A DNA stretch of 64,000 nucleotides, taken from Cenococcum geophilum 1.58. Taxonomy: Eukaryota; Ascomycota; Dothideomycetes; Gloniales; Gloniaceae. Below the pieces are notes generated by a model, which saw only the letters and a list, made by a program, of their open reading frames with translations, was not told the DNA's origin and did not search any database. The translations under genes and the position numbers were made by a program. Every line of letters begins with the position of its first letter. The first letter of the stretch is position 1. The stretch is from NCBI GenBank assembly GCA_001692895.1, contig KV748183.1, forward strand, positions 1,364,001-1,428,000. Direction: 5' to 3'. Positions 34,081 through 44,279 of this stretch are shown piece after piece.

Positions 34081-34321
34081 TATCGCTGCTAAGTATATAA
34101 AGGTAGAGAACTTATTAAGCTTACTATAAGCGAGTCTCTCAACTTTAATCCAATATATAAAAACTTGTTCCTTTACACGTAAACGATAATGAGATATTCT
34201 TAATATAGAAGCAACTAGATAGAAATAAAACACCAAGCTAAGGAAATCCTAATTAACGCCTTAATTCTTAATGCCGAAAGACAAGAATATAATTATAAAA
34301 ATCTTCCTTATAAGAAATTTC

Positions 34322-34625
34322 TTATACCTTAGACCTCTTAGGATCTCTATCTATAGTGGGATTTACCTTTCTCTTATGTACCCTTCTCCTTAATATCTCT
34401 TCTAATAAATCCTCTAATGCCTTTCCTAGTTGATCTCCTTGCTTGTACGGTTTGCTCCTCTTAACTATCTCTATTATAATATCTTTAAGTAGTTTATATA
34501 TCTTAGTATAACGGCGAAAGAGACGGGGATTCTCAGTATAGTATAATGTAAGTCTCTTTACTGGTATGTCCACGGCTAAAACCTAGGTAGGATACTAGTA
34601 TATTACTACAATAGGGCTAAATGTA
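34322..34625 (-). pseudogene. Small hypothetical basic protein fragment
   Basis: An open stretch of 84 codons ends at 34322, continuing upstream through stops. It reads VDIPVKRLTLYYTENPRLFR, then YKLLKDIIIEIVKRS, KALEDLLEEILRRR and a basic C-terminus NPTIDRDPKRSKV. Helical and charged. The absence of internal stops over 250 bp is notable here. It lies next to the LINE fragment in the same orientation, but no LINE motif is visible. Family unknown. Confidence 0.4.
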
Positions 34626-34869
34626 GATACGAACGATTTATGACTAGGGCTTCGGAGACGTCTTAAGTCCTTTATTATATAATAAGAAGGTAACTATAAG
34701 ACGAGATACTTTAGTTATCTACGCGAAATTATAGTATTAGAAATCGTTAATACTTTAGATAGGGGAGATGCAACTCTAAGAAACGTTATAAGATTAGCTA
34801 AGCTATTCTCTGCTTACTTATTAGTATTGCTAAATAAATATAGGGGTCTTATAAATATACCTTAAGTTA

Positions 34870-35710
34870 CCAGCAAAACGTGTTTAGAAACCGCAACTAT
34901 ATCTACTGGTTGAGACGAGTCTATCTTGGCCTTGCTATAGTCCTTTATTAGCTTAGGTAAGCCTATCTTAGCTTCGCCGTGGCCTTTTAAGTCCCTAAAG
35001 TAATTAAGGTATATTTTTTATATACCTCCCTAAACCGTGTCCTCTTGTATATCGCCCTCCGTATTGTTATTGTTTTTATAAGGATTGACTTTATTAGGTG
35101 TTTAAGTAGGCGTATAAGGTATCTGTTTCTATATAGGGTCGGAAAGCTGCGATTGTTTCTCCTCCCTGCTACTAGATGCTGTGTCTTTATCGTTAATGCA
35201 ATTTTGAAATGATTTAAGGTTTCTAGTAGGTTGATAATTAGGTATATTACCCTCGGGGTAGTAGTATATAGTGATGTTTCTATAAGCACTGGTTAAGGAC
35301 CTATAGGTTATATCAGCAACGTATCTAAGCTTGGTTGAGGTAATATATATAATGTCTGGTATTCCTATAAAGATCGTAAGGGGTATATAATTAAGAGGTT
35401 AGGTTTAAAGGTAAGTCGATTTAATGGTATATAAGAACCAGGAGTATAACGTTTATATTCTATTTCTCTCCCAGGGCGGAGTTAGGACAGAAAGTAGAAG
35501 GGAAATGCGGAGTATATTAGCCGCCCTTTTCCACCTATATAGTGTCTATGGTATAATATTTAGTGGCTATAACTACTCTTAGCTTATATATTGTCTGCGC
35601 TTAAGACTATAGGCGCCTAGAGCAATCTATAAGTGAGGCATTGTTAGGAGTAGCTATTGGCTAAGCTGTTGCTGAATTTAAATGGCTGACGATCCCCAAC
35701 GGACGCTGTA
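34870..35710 (+). pseudogene. Decayed hypothetical protein with intron
   Basis: Plus frame: YIYWLRRVYLGLAIVLY, then LYTSLNRVLLYIALRIVIVF, RIRYLFLYRVGKLRLFLLPA, SSRLIIRYITLGVVVYSDVS, GYISNVSKLG and NIYNVWYSYKDRKGYIIKRL. An intron (35411-35474) interrupts. After it come GVRTESRREMRSILAALFHL and YSVYGIIFSGYNYS, which recalls the LHxxGIxHGDI region of small fungal kinases but lacks the residues needed to call one. An opposite-strand 100-codon frame at 34987-35289 overlaps; I prefer the plus reading because the splice junction joins two protein-like frames. Confidence 0.4.
35411..35474 (+). other. Probable intron
   Basis: 64 bp with GTAAGT donor and a pyrimidine-rich TTTCTCTCCCAG acceptor; it joins KRLGLK to GGVRTE in frame. 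Confidence 0.5.
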
Positions 35711-36090
35711 TACCTTAGTAGGGTTTAGAAGCGTTTATATAAAGTTATAAACTAGAACTGGAAGTTAACAATGACCCCTAATAACGCCTCTCTTAGCAGG
35801 AATAGCATTATATAATCTACTTCCAACGCCTATCCTTCCCGGGGTAAGACACTGCCTAAGCAGTAGACTTATCCTAGCCAGTCAATCTTATATATTGACC
35901 CCCTATCTATAGTAAAGGAGCTGTTAGTGCCTGCGGGTGGTTTAATTAGCATTCTAGCTAAGCCCTTTATAAGCGCTCCGCCTTATATAAATAGTAATTA
36001 ACTTCTGTTAATCTGCCTTGCGTTAAGGGAGATCTTTTACTTAAGGCGCTAAATAGCTGGTACTTAGAGGTCTATAAGCTTATTCTATAT
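35705..36090 (+). repeat. 375-bp dispersed repeat, copy B (coding)
   Basis: Partner of 22975-23357. Its frame reads TPNNASLSRNSII, STSNAYPSRGKTLPK, SILYIDPLSIVKELLVPAGG and LISILAKPFISAPPY with few stops. It follows directly on the hypothetical gene at 34870-35710 and may be its 3' part. Function unknown. Confidence 0.7.
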
Positions 36091-36194
36091 CCTAATAATA
36101 TTGACCACGATTTCTCCTTAAGTGGTATCCCGTAACCCTAAGTACCTATAAGTACAGCGTCCCTAAATTGTTAGCTAGTAAGTAGGCGTTTATA

Positions 36195-36415
36195 GATAGA
36201 GAAACCGACTTTAAAGATAACGACGGCAACGTAGAGGCGTTAGCTAGTTAGGAAAGTGACTTTAGTAATAAGGATTAAGAATAGGACGCAGAGACATTAT
36301 ATGATGGAGAAAATGGTTTTAGTACTAAAGATTAAGAAATAGGGGCAGATAGTAATAAAGAGATATTAAGCGACGAGGCTATATGGGCGACGGTTAAATA
36401 CGGTGGCCTTGGCTT
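36195..36415 (+). pseudogene. Acidic low-complexity coding remnant
   Basis: Frame AFIDRETDFKDNDGNVEALA, ESDFSNKD, DAETLYDGENGFSTKD, GADSNKEILSDEAIWA: an acidic, disordered tail interrupted by three or four Gln-type stops. It probably belongs to the gene carrying the repeat at 35705-36090. Confidence 0.35.
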
Positions 36416-36954
36416 TATAGTCTTAAATCTATAAGTATAGGATATAAATGTAAAGAACATTTCTAATAAAAGCTAGTAAAAGGGTTAAAACTTTAGCCTC
36501 TTTTTGTTTAGCCTATCGCGAAATGAAATAATATTTTACTATTTCTACTAGAGTCTCTGCCCTCTTGACTTATAGAGAGCTATAAAGCATTTGCGATAAT
36601 CTATGCTTTTACTTAGATGAATTTATTTACTACCTTAAAAGCGATAAGTAAAGGTAAATCTATGCTAATAACCTAGGATTTTTTGATTTTCTTATGGACC
36701 TGAGACGTATGCTACCTTAGCAACTATTAGTCGTATTTAAGACTACGGTACTTATGGATTTATATCTTAAGGATATAAACATATTATTTTATAGTGTTTT
36801 CTTTTTATTTAAATTATTTCTCTGCTTATGGTATATAGCGGTTATTTATCTATTCCGGTGTAGTGGGGAGGGGTAGTTAGGTTACGCGAGGGGGCTTAGA
36901 CTAGTGACTACGCTTATAGGGCTGTTTATATAGGAACTTCTCTAAGTATATATA

Positions 36955-37095
36955 AGGGGGCTTTAAGTCGTTATAAAGTTTATAGGGGTCTTTATATGGG
37001 AACTTCTTTAATATTTTTAAGTCTAGGACTTATGTATTTCTTTTTTTGTAGTTTTAGTATTTTCCTAACATTTACTTCCTATTTACATACTAGGC
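36955..37095 (+). repeat. Dispersed repeat (copy of 25438-25595)
   Basis: See 25438-25595. Here it directly precedes the 17-bp satellite. Confidence 0.6.
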
Positions 37096-37104
37096 GTTAA
37101 TAGA

Positions 37105-37690
37105 GGGCGTTAGGTCAGATCGCCTAGCTTATACAATCGCCTAGCTCGCGTAATTGCCTAGCTCGCACGATTACCTAGCTCGTATAATTACCTAGCTCGC
37201 ACAATTACCTAGCTCGCGTAATCGCCTAGCTCGCACGATTACCTAGCTTGTATAATTACCTAGTTTATACAATCGCCCAGCTCGCACGATTACTTAGCTT
37301 ATACAATTACCTAGTTTGTACGATTGCCTAGCTTATACAATCGCCTAGTTTATACAATCGCCTAGCTCGCACGATTACCTAGTTTATATAATTACCTAGT
37401 TCGCATAATTACCTAGTTCGTACAATTACCTAGTTCGTATAATTACCTAGTTCGCATAATTACCTAGTTCGTATAATTACCTAGTTCGTATAATTACCTA
37501 GTTCGTATAATTACCTAGTTTGCATAATTACCTAGTTTGTATAATTACCTAGTTCGCACGATTACCTAGTTTACACGATTACCTAGTTCGTATAATTACC
37601 TAGTTTGTATAATTGCCTAGCTCGCATAATTACCCTACTTATATAATTACCTAGCTTACACAATTACCTAGCTTAAACGATTAAAGCCAC
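37105..37690. repeat. 17-bp satellite, about 34 units
   Basis: Head-to-tail 17-bp units of the form ATTACCTAGYTYRYAYR (for example ATTACCTAGCTCGCACA, ATTACCTAGTTCGTATA). Unit variants differ almost only by C/T and G/A, so many read as RIP products of one ancestral unit with CTCGCACG. No spacers or leader, so not a CRISPR. Related single units occur at 25640 and 37720-37830. Confidence 0.9.
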
Positions 37691-39095
37691 GAAGTTATTA
37701 AACCTATTAATACCTTATTTACACGCTAGGCATTAATTAGAGGGCGCTAGGTTAGACTACCCTACTTATATAATTACCTAGCTTATAGGATCCCCCAGCT
37801 TATATAACCTCCTGGCTTATAGGACCGAAGCCATAGCCGCTAAATCCGTTAAGATCCTAGCTGCGCGTTTGGAGGGCGCTACGCCCAACTACCTAGCTTA
37901 CTCTTTTTATAGAATTTCTTAATTAATCGATGGTACTTAAAGGAAATCGTTACGGAGGAAGTAAGGAACGATGGTTAGAGTAGTGGAATATAGATATAGG
38001 AGCATTCGTAAGCGCGTATTAAATTTATCCTCTAATAGCTAGCACTATTTAATTTTAATTTAATAAACTGCGCCAAATATATAGTGCTTTTTGACTTTAA
38101 GACTAAAGATAAACTATAATTAGACCCTTATCACTACTACCCCTCTTATTTACGGCTCCTGGTATTAGTATTATAGCTACCTTCCCTAACGAAACTTATA
38201 TTCGCACTTGGAATAATAAAGGTGCGTATATTCGCAAACTTTAATAGGTCCTTTAATAGGTCCGTATCTAGCTCGACATTGATACTCTTTTACTATTAGT
38301 AGTGCTATATAAATATAAGCAAGTATGCTTACGCAGAACTAAGTTTTTATATCCGATATATCTAACTCTTTATCCGTTTCCACTAGATATTTCCTATAGG
38401 CGTTATGTTTATATATACACGTTATTCCACGTTTTAGTAGACTGTCTTCGCAGTAATACTAGTAGCGATTACAATAAGCTTAACAATTAAAAAGGCTAGA
38501 CTTATATAATACTAGACTAGATAGCTAAATACGGGAGGCTAGAAGTGGCTGGCCTCTGCAACTTCTATTAGGGGAAACCTATATGGCCTATATTAGCACC
38601 ACGAAAACAGCAATAGTAGTTAAGGCCTATATAGGTTTATATATTGCGCACATTAAATGCTTATAAACGGGATACCTTTCCCTAAGCCCAACTCTATTAT
38701 AACTATGCTGTACCTTTTATTAGACCATTTAATATTATTATAGAAGGATATATACGCAAATCCAACGTTATTAGGCGGATTTAATAAGCGTGTTTTTTTC
38801 CTAGTTAGATCCAGTACTAGGATTAAGCTTTTTGAGTTGCTCCAACCCAAGCCTTCCTTTAATGCGGCCGAGTTATACGGATATTATATCAAGCCTTTCT
38901 TTAATACCCTCGGGTTACGTGTAATTTTCTATGCTAGATATTTTTTGCCGGGATTAAGAATAGGAAGGCTAAAAGTTTGGAATTTATAGATGGATATACG
39001 GGGCAGCCTAAAAGGCAGAAGTCTCGGTATATTATATAAACTCTTATATTTAGCGGGCCGTATATCATTTTATAGCTGCCGACGTAGGGATCTAT
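37691..39095. other. Decayed region, no confident gene
   Basis: Short open stretches exist on both strands (38302-38490 plus; 38653-38850 minus), but none shows family features. A plus frame at 38860-39080 (AAELYGYYIKPFFNTLGLRV, FLPGLRIGRLKVWNL) might be a coding remnant; not called. Confidence 0.35.
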
Positions 39096-39096
39096 A

Positions 39097-39178
39097 AGGT
39101 GTTATATACTATCTATAAGGCGTATATACTATCTATAAGGCGTATATACTATCTATAAGGCGTATATACTTACATGGT
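39097..39178. repeat. 20-bp tandem repeat, 4 units
   Basis: Units of CTATAAGGCGTATATACTAT in tandem (first unit GGTGTTATATACTAT); a simple tandem array. Confidence 0.85.
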
Positions 39179-39325
39179 TTATAAAATCAAGTATTGGGTT
39201 TTAAAGACTAATTCTATATAGACTTTCTGTCTTTATTACGAAAGAAGTATACTCTATTTAAAGCGTAAGGCGTTCTACTATTTCACGTTCCGGTTTTGCT
39301 TCATATATCTATAGTAAGGGTAATA

Positions 39326-39805
39326 ACGTTTTATTATAATAAGAAGGCTAATAAGTTTAGTTCTAGCTATAAAGACATAGAGGCCATAGTAGATTCGCTT
39401 TGTCCTTCTTTAAATCTTTATAAACGAAGATTAGAGAAAACGATTAGGGGGGCTGAGAAATATTAAAAGAAGAGACTAGAGACTACTATATAGCCTATAA
39501 CTATCGCGGGCGACCTTATTATCGCAGATATAAAAGCTACCTTCGACGCCGCCATAAATATTATTAGTGAGGTCAGGAACACCTTTCTAAAATCTATTAT
39601 AAAGTCCGCCTAAGATACCGCTACGAACACCCTAGATACCACAGACAGTACCGTAGCAATGAATGACAAATATAAATACAATTTGTAAGACATAATGGTA
39701 GAGATAAAAAGCTTAAAAATTAATAAGAATAAGGGTGTTAACGATGAAGATGTAGAATTAGGAGTAAAGTTAGTAAAGAAGTCCCTGAGAATAAGGCGCA
39801 GATAG
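39326..39805 (+). pseudogene. Decayed helical hypothetical protein
   Basis: Plus frame of 160 codons with four internal Gln-type stops, ending RIRRR and TAG. It reads FYYNKKANKFSSSYKDIEAI, VDSLCPSLNLYKRRLEKTIR, AGDLIIADIKATFDAAINII, SEVRNTFLKSIIKSA, MVEIKSLKINKNKGVNDEDV and LGVKLVKKSLRIRRR. A helical linker with a basic end, without a known domain. Followed in the same orientation by a Cys-rich relic. Confidence 0.45.
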
Positions 39806-39984
39806 TCTACTTTAGTTTTTAATAGATGCTTAAATAGATAACGGATAGATGTAGTTTTGTTTTCAGCCGTCCCTCCCGAATAAAATATCGGATTCGCTGT
39901 CTTTAATCATTATACTATTCTACGATATGTAATTTAAAACCCTTACGTAGTCTGAGGAAAATATTATAAGATATACTATAATGC

Positions 39985-40985
39985 ACTCCCCCTAGCCTAT
40001 ATTAGCGGATGTCTTTAGAGGCTACGCACTCGCTTACTAGGAGGAAATAATCTGTCTAATAAACGGCAAGAAGGCTTGTACTTGCTATAGCTAGAATAAT
40101 ACTAGGTATTCTAACTATTAAGGTTACCCGTAATGAACTTTAATACTATATTTATTATTCTGCGCGCGCTTACTATATTTTAAAGACTAGAATTGTAGTA
40201 AATAAGATATATACTAGAAGACTTTCTACTGCTACTAGGATATATAGTAGTAGCTAGTGCGATATAGAGAAGAATCGCCTAATATCTAAGCCCTGGAGTA
40301 GAAAAGCGAGAAGAATAGTAATGCGGGCTACCTAGCGGCCCTTTGCTATAAACTTGCTAACAAAACCCTATAGAGATTGGATCTAGCTTTCTATTAGTAA
40401 GTTCCTTTAGTATGGCGGCCTTATAAACCTTAGTAGCTAATATAATCGCTAATAAAGATCTTAGCAATACGGCTATTAGTTGTAGTATATCCTAAGATAG
40501 ATAAATAATCTGGTGCTTTATATACCTAATTAAGGTAGTAACTACGAGCCCGGGGATAAGGAAAAGAAATACTATATTAAAGACAAGATGCCACTAAAGG
40601 CGCTGTGGCTTATAATACTATAGGGCGATAGTGCGGAAAATTATAAGGTAATAAATGAACACTGTATAAACGTACGCGGCGGCTACAGGTAGAGGAGCGT
40701 ACATTGCGGTAAAGGAAAGAAGGTAACTGCATTTTCAGCCTAGTTAGCCCGTAGGCCTTATAACTCTGCTAGTAAGCCCTAAATTTTGTAATAGTAAATG
40801 GAGCCCGGGCTTAATATAGTCAAGCTATTAACAAAGCAATGTTAAAGCACCTACCTAGATTTAGAATTGAGTTAATTCTCTAAGGAATATAGGGAAGAAT
40901 CCAATTAGTTCTTAGTAGAAAAGGCTTATATTAACTTATCCTAAAAATCTCCCATCTATCCAGTTTAAGTAATTGATTTAACTCT
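39985..40985 (+). pseudogene. Decayed hypothetical protein with Cys-rich part
   Basis: Plus frame: ADVFRGYALAY, EEIICLINGKKACTCYS, a second Cys cluster (LLFCARLLYFKD, NCSK, TFYCY), then KSEKNSNAGYLAALCYKLAN. A later part has DKEKKYYIKDKMPLKALWL and ENYKVINEHCINVRGGYR followed by SVHCGKGKKVTAFSA. The spacing recalls the Cys-rich segments of lineage-specific dothideomycete/sordariomycete proteins, but no defined zinc finger fits. About 40 stops over 330 codons make this weak. It may be two genes. Confidence 0.35.
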
Positions 40986-41035
40986 TTAGGGACGCTGCCG
41001 AGGAGGCCAGTATATGGAAGGAGTTGCTTTATACT

Positions 41036-41097
41036 AGTACAGATTTAGGGCACTAAAAAACCTATAGGTTTTTTAGTGCCCCAAATCTATACTAGCT
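41036..41097. repeat. 62-bp near-perfect palindrome
   Basis: CTAGTACAGATTTAGGGCAC, then TAAAAAACCTATAGGTTTTTTA at the centre, and the matching right arm GTGCCCCAAATCTATACTAG. No loop, very few mismatches. Could be a tiny MITE or two inverted ends left after excision. Confidence 0.8.
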
Positions 41098-41164
41098 CAC
41101 CATTGCTTAAAGCAAAAGGTTTTGCCCACTATTCGCTATTAGGACTTCTTACAACACCTATAAA

Positions 41165-41845
41165 ATGATTAATATTACTGCGAAACTTAGAGCTGCTCTA
41201 GTATAAGAAGAGCTAGCGCTTCTAGAGCTAAGCGTAAGTTTACCTATTCTACGGATATCACCTCTTTACTAAGCTTTTTTGTAGTTACTCTAAAACGTAA
41301 ATAAAGTTCTTAAGTTGGTTTACAAAGCCAAGTTAAAGTCGAAATCTTTCGCAAAAAAAATAACTTTTAGGGTTAATTCTAAAGAAACTGGTGTTTCGTA
41401 ATCAAGTTTGTTAAAGATACGCCGTTCCAAGCCTAACCCTAAAGTTACGACATTTCCTACTAAAGTTTAGGCCGGAAAAACGGCTTTCTAGAACCCTTAA
41501 GTTTAAAAAACCTACACAGACGATTAGAAGCGCTTTCTTAGGAATCCGCTCAATTATACCGTTTTTATCTACTTAGTTCTCGAAATAGAGAAAGTATACT
41601 ACTAGCTCCTTCGCAGATTCGGTCAAGCAGTTCTATAAAAGCTCTTAAAAGATGGATATATAGTAAGCTTAATAGCTAAAGACTTTTACGGAATTGGCTT
41701 AAATACCAAAACCCTATTTAAAGACTTTACTAAAGAAATAGAAGATTTCTTTACTGGCGGAAGTAAGTACTACTTAATTAGGGAGGCGCTAGAAGGGCCT
41801 AGTGTCTTATTCTTCCTTCCTTTAAAGATAGGGGATAGAGTATAA
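41165..41845 (+). pseudogene. Hypothetical protein of about 226 aa with full start-to-stop frame
   Basis: ATG 41165 to TAA 41845 in one frame, interrupted by about ten stops, all but possibly one TAA/TAG that convert to Gln by one C to T. N-terminus MINITAKLRAALV; helical LALLELSVSLPIL; a basic middle (KLKSKSFAKKITFRVNSKET, IRRSKPNPKVTTFP). The C-terminal globular part reads NYTVFIYLVLEIEKVYY, LLRRFGQAVL, KLLKDGYIVSLIAKDFYGIG, FKDFTKEIEDFFTGGSKYYL and EGPSVLFFLPLKIGDRV. No homologue recognised. It gives the clearest small example of nonsense-only decay. Confidence 0.55.
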
Positions 41846-42049
41846 GTTTAGTAGTAAATAGTAGTTATTTGTGTACTAATCGTAATCTTAGATGGGAAAA
41901 GAAGTTCCTAAAGGCGGGTTTTAACCACAACAAATCAATCTAAGCCCTTAAAGCTGCGGGCGTTTTAGATACGTTGAAAGAATATTATATACTTACTAAA
42001 AGCTTGATTGAAGAAGGCATTAGTATAGTTGAAATCCCTATAATTTAGT

Positions 42050-43138
42050 GTGAATACTGACTTTACTAGGTACTACTACGGCTATTATATATAAAGCGAT
42101 TAATTGGATTCCGGAAGCTCTAAAGAGAAGATTAAAACCCATTAAGCGACTAGATGGCAAGCGACCTAGAGTCTAAAGAGATAAGGGGAACTTACTTTTA
42201 GTAAAGCAGAGTGCTGGCACTATGAGGCAAAATCAATATAATGTAGTATATCCTATTACCACGTTCTAATAGGCCGCTCTAATACCGCATATATAGGAGG
42301 CATATGGATATGTTACTAGAAACAGTATAGGTAAGGGTAGATAGAACTAAGTGCCTAAGAAAATTCTAACTTCTTATTAGGGAATCCTAAAAATAATTTA
42401 TACGATCTATTACTAGGCCACAGAGATAATAGAGCTCAGCTATTTAATATATTAAATTTAACGGATAAGGGAAGAGGCATACCGTATAGTAAGTGCTGTT
42501 ATAAATGCCTTTTATAACCGGTACCTAACTTTAAGGAAGACGTATATAAGTAGGCGTAGGCACCTAGGCCGAATGGACTATTTAGCAAGAACTAACTATA
42601 AATTTAGATAGGAATAACTTACGGTAATTTAGGGGTCCTAATAAACCCTATATAGCAGGAGGCATATTATAAAGGCACGATAGTTTTATTTAACACCGAA
42701 AATGGACCTAAGAGTTTCTTATTAAACCTATTTACTCCGCTGACAGACGCCGAGAGCTGTTTAGCTACACTAAATAATGGAATAAGTAGAGAATTATCGA
42801 CTCTAATATAGAACGAAGTCCCTTCTACGCTAGGGATCCTTATAGACTTTAAACTATAATACAACTACTTTAATAAATTCCCTATATCCTTTAAACCACA
42901 ATACAACTTCTTTAAAACATTTGACTTTATAAATCTTAATATAGAACTATAGCCATAAGCTACCTACTAGCCTTTTCTTTTAGACCGGCTATGGCGATAG
43001 GATAAGAAACACTACCCCGTCGCCAATAGCGGCTGGTTTACCGGTAGCATAAAGGATAGCACACCTATAGGCCAGTTCTACTTACTGTTCGGTGCTTTTA
43101 TTGGTGCTTTTATCGGTAATATATATAGGCGCCTTTAA
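42050..43138 (+). pseudogene. Decayed hypothetical protein
   Basis: Plus frame of about 360 codons: NTDFTRYYYGYYI, SKAECWHYEAKSI, SISYYHVLIGRSNTAYIGGI, NFLLGNPKNNLYDLLLGHRD, KCCYKCLL, GITYGNLGVLINPI, YYKGTIVLFNTENGPKSFLL, NLFTPLTDAESCLATLNNGI and a C-terminus with a Gly/hydrophobic segment (LLFGAFIGAFIGNIYRRL). Stops are largely Gln-type. The KC-C-Y-KC cluster might be a metal site. The family is not recognised; the orientation matches the genes from 39.3 kb. Confidence 0.45.
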
Positions 43139-44270
43139 GATCTGGATAGGAATGACAAACTAGTCTCTTTAAGTTCCTATACATGCATCCTCTTTTATAG
43201 ATTGAAAAATAACCTAGCGTTGTAGAGGCTGCTAAATTATTAGTAGATTACGCATAATTCAATGGCTTACTACTTACCTTTGTAAACAACTTCGGCTAAG
43301 CTACTTTGGAAAGGTGTAAAACTTCCTAATCTACTTCCTTTAACGTATATTTCTCTATACCTGGCTCTAAGAATGGTATAAAAGTGGTTTCCTGCTTCTT
43401 TAGCGCCTCGTAGATGTTCTTAATTATATCGCTAGTATCTAGTTCGATTTAATATAAATGTTTAGGTATAAGTAGCGTTTATAAGAGCGGAAGGGTTCCG
43501 ACGAAAAAGATAAGGAATTTTGCCGTGTTAGGAAGATATAGGATTGACCGTACAGAAACTACATTTAAGGAAGGGCATTTTTTAGTATTGGCATTGCTAA
43601 GATCCTAGCGAAGGTCTTACTTACCGCTTTATGCAGCCTAGTTACCGTTAAGTAATCAATAATAAGTATAGATAATACTTTTTAGTAAACTAGGATAAGT
43701 GGGGTTTTTAGTTATATAACTACATCGGCAAAATATGGTACCCTACCAATGGCCTCAATGGTTGGTAGTTGACGCAATTGGCGCGCAGTTGAGGGCATTT
43801 GGCAACTCGACCGACTAGCCTATGTCGTGTTTTTTTAACGCGCAGCCTGCGCGCAGCCTGCGCGCAACCTGCAACTACAATTATATTTAGAGCTATCTAC
43901 CTCTTTTATACCAACAGTATATTTTAGATAATAAATAAAGGCTACTTTAAAGCTATTTATAAGGCTAGCAAGGCAAATTATATATACTTCTTTATATAAT
44001 CTATTATATTGTTTTAGACAATTTAATATAATATCCTAACTGTTTTATAATATATTCTAAAAGCATAAGACCTTTCCTGCTCTCCCTGTGACAATAATAT
44101 ACTATAAGTATTTAGCTTTGCTAGCATAGCACATATATATAGCTAAAAAGTAGCTACTAAGAGTAGCAGATATAGGCCGAAAGAAAGGTAGATTAAGAGC
44201 TAGTATATACAATAAAGAAGCCGTAGTTATCCTATAGGAGAGTATAGAAAGTCCTGCACCTAATCTCCTA
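43139..44270. other. Spacer with short GC-rich island
   Basis: Mostly AT-rich without a frame, except 43745-43875, which is unusually GC-rich (AATTGGCGCGCAGTTGAGGG) and ends in three tandem 11-bp units (GCGCGCAGCCT or GCGCGCAACCT). The island has weak inverted similarity, allowing G to A, to 47295-47330 (ACTTAACGCGAGTTGA on the minus strand), so it may mark one end of an element spanning 43.7-47.3 kb. Confidence 0.4.
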
Positions 44271-44279
44271 CTAAAAACT

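Noticed and set aside
34987-35289. Minus-strand open frame of 100 codons
   Set aside because: The plus reading across the same DNA joins in frame over a plausible intron; the minus frame shows no family features. The choice is not certain.
37105-37690. Regular short repeats resembling a CRISPR array
   Set aside because: The 17-bp units are contiguous with no unique spacers and no cas genes, and the genome is eukaryotic; it is a satellite.
40000-40400. Fungal Zn(II)2Cys6 transcription factor
   Set aside because: Cys residues are present, but the CX2CX6C spacing is not.
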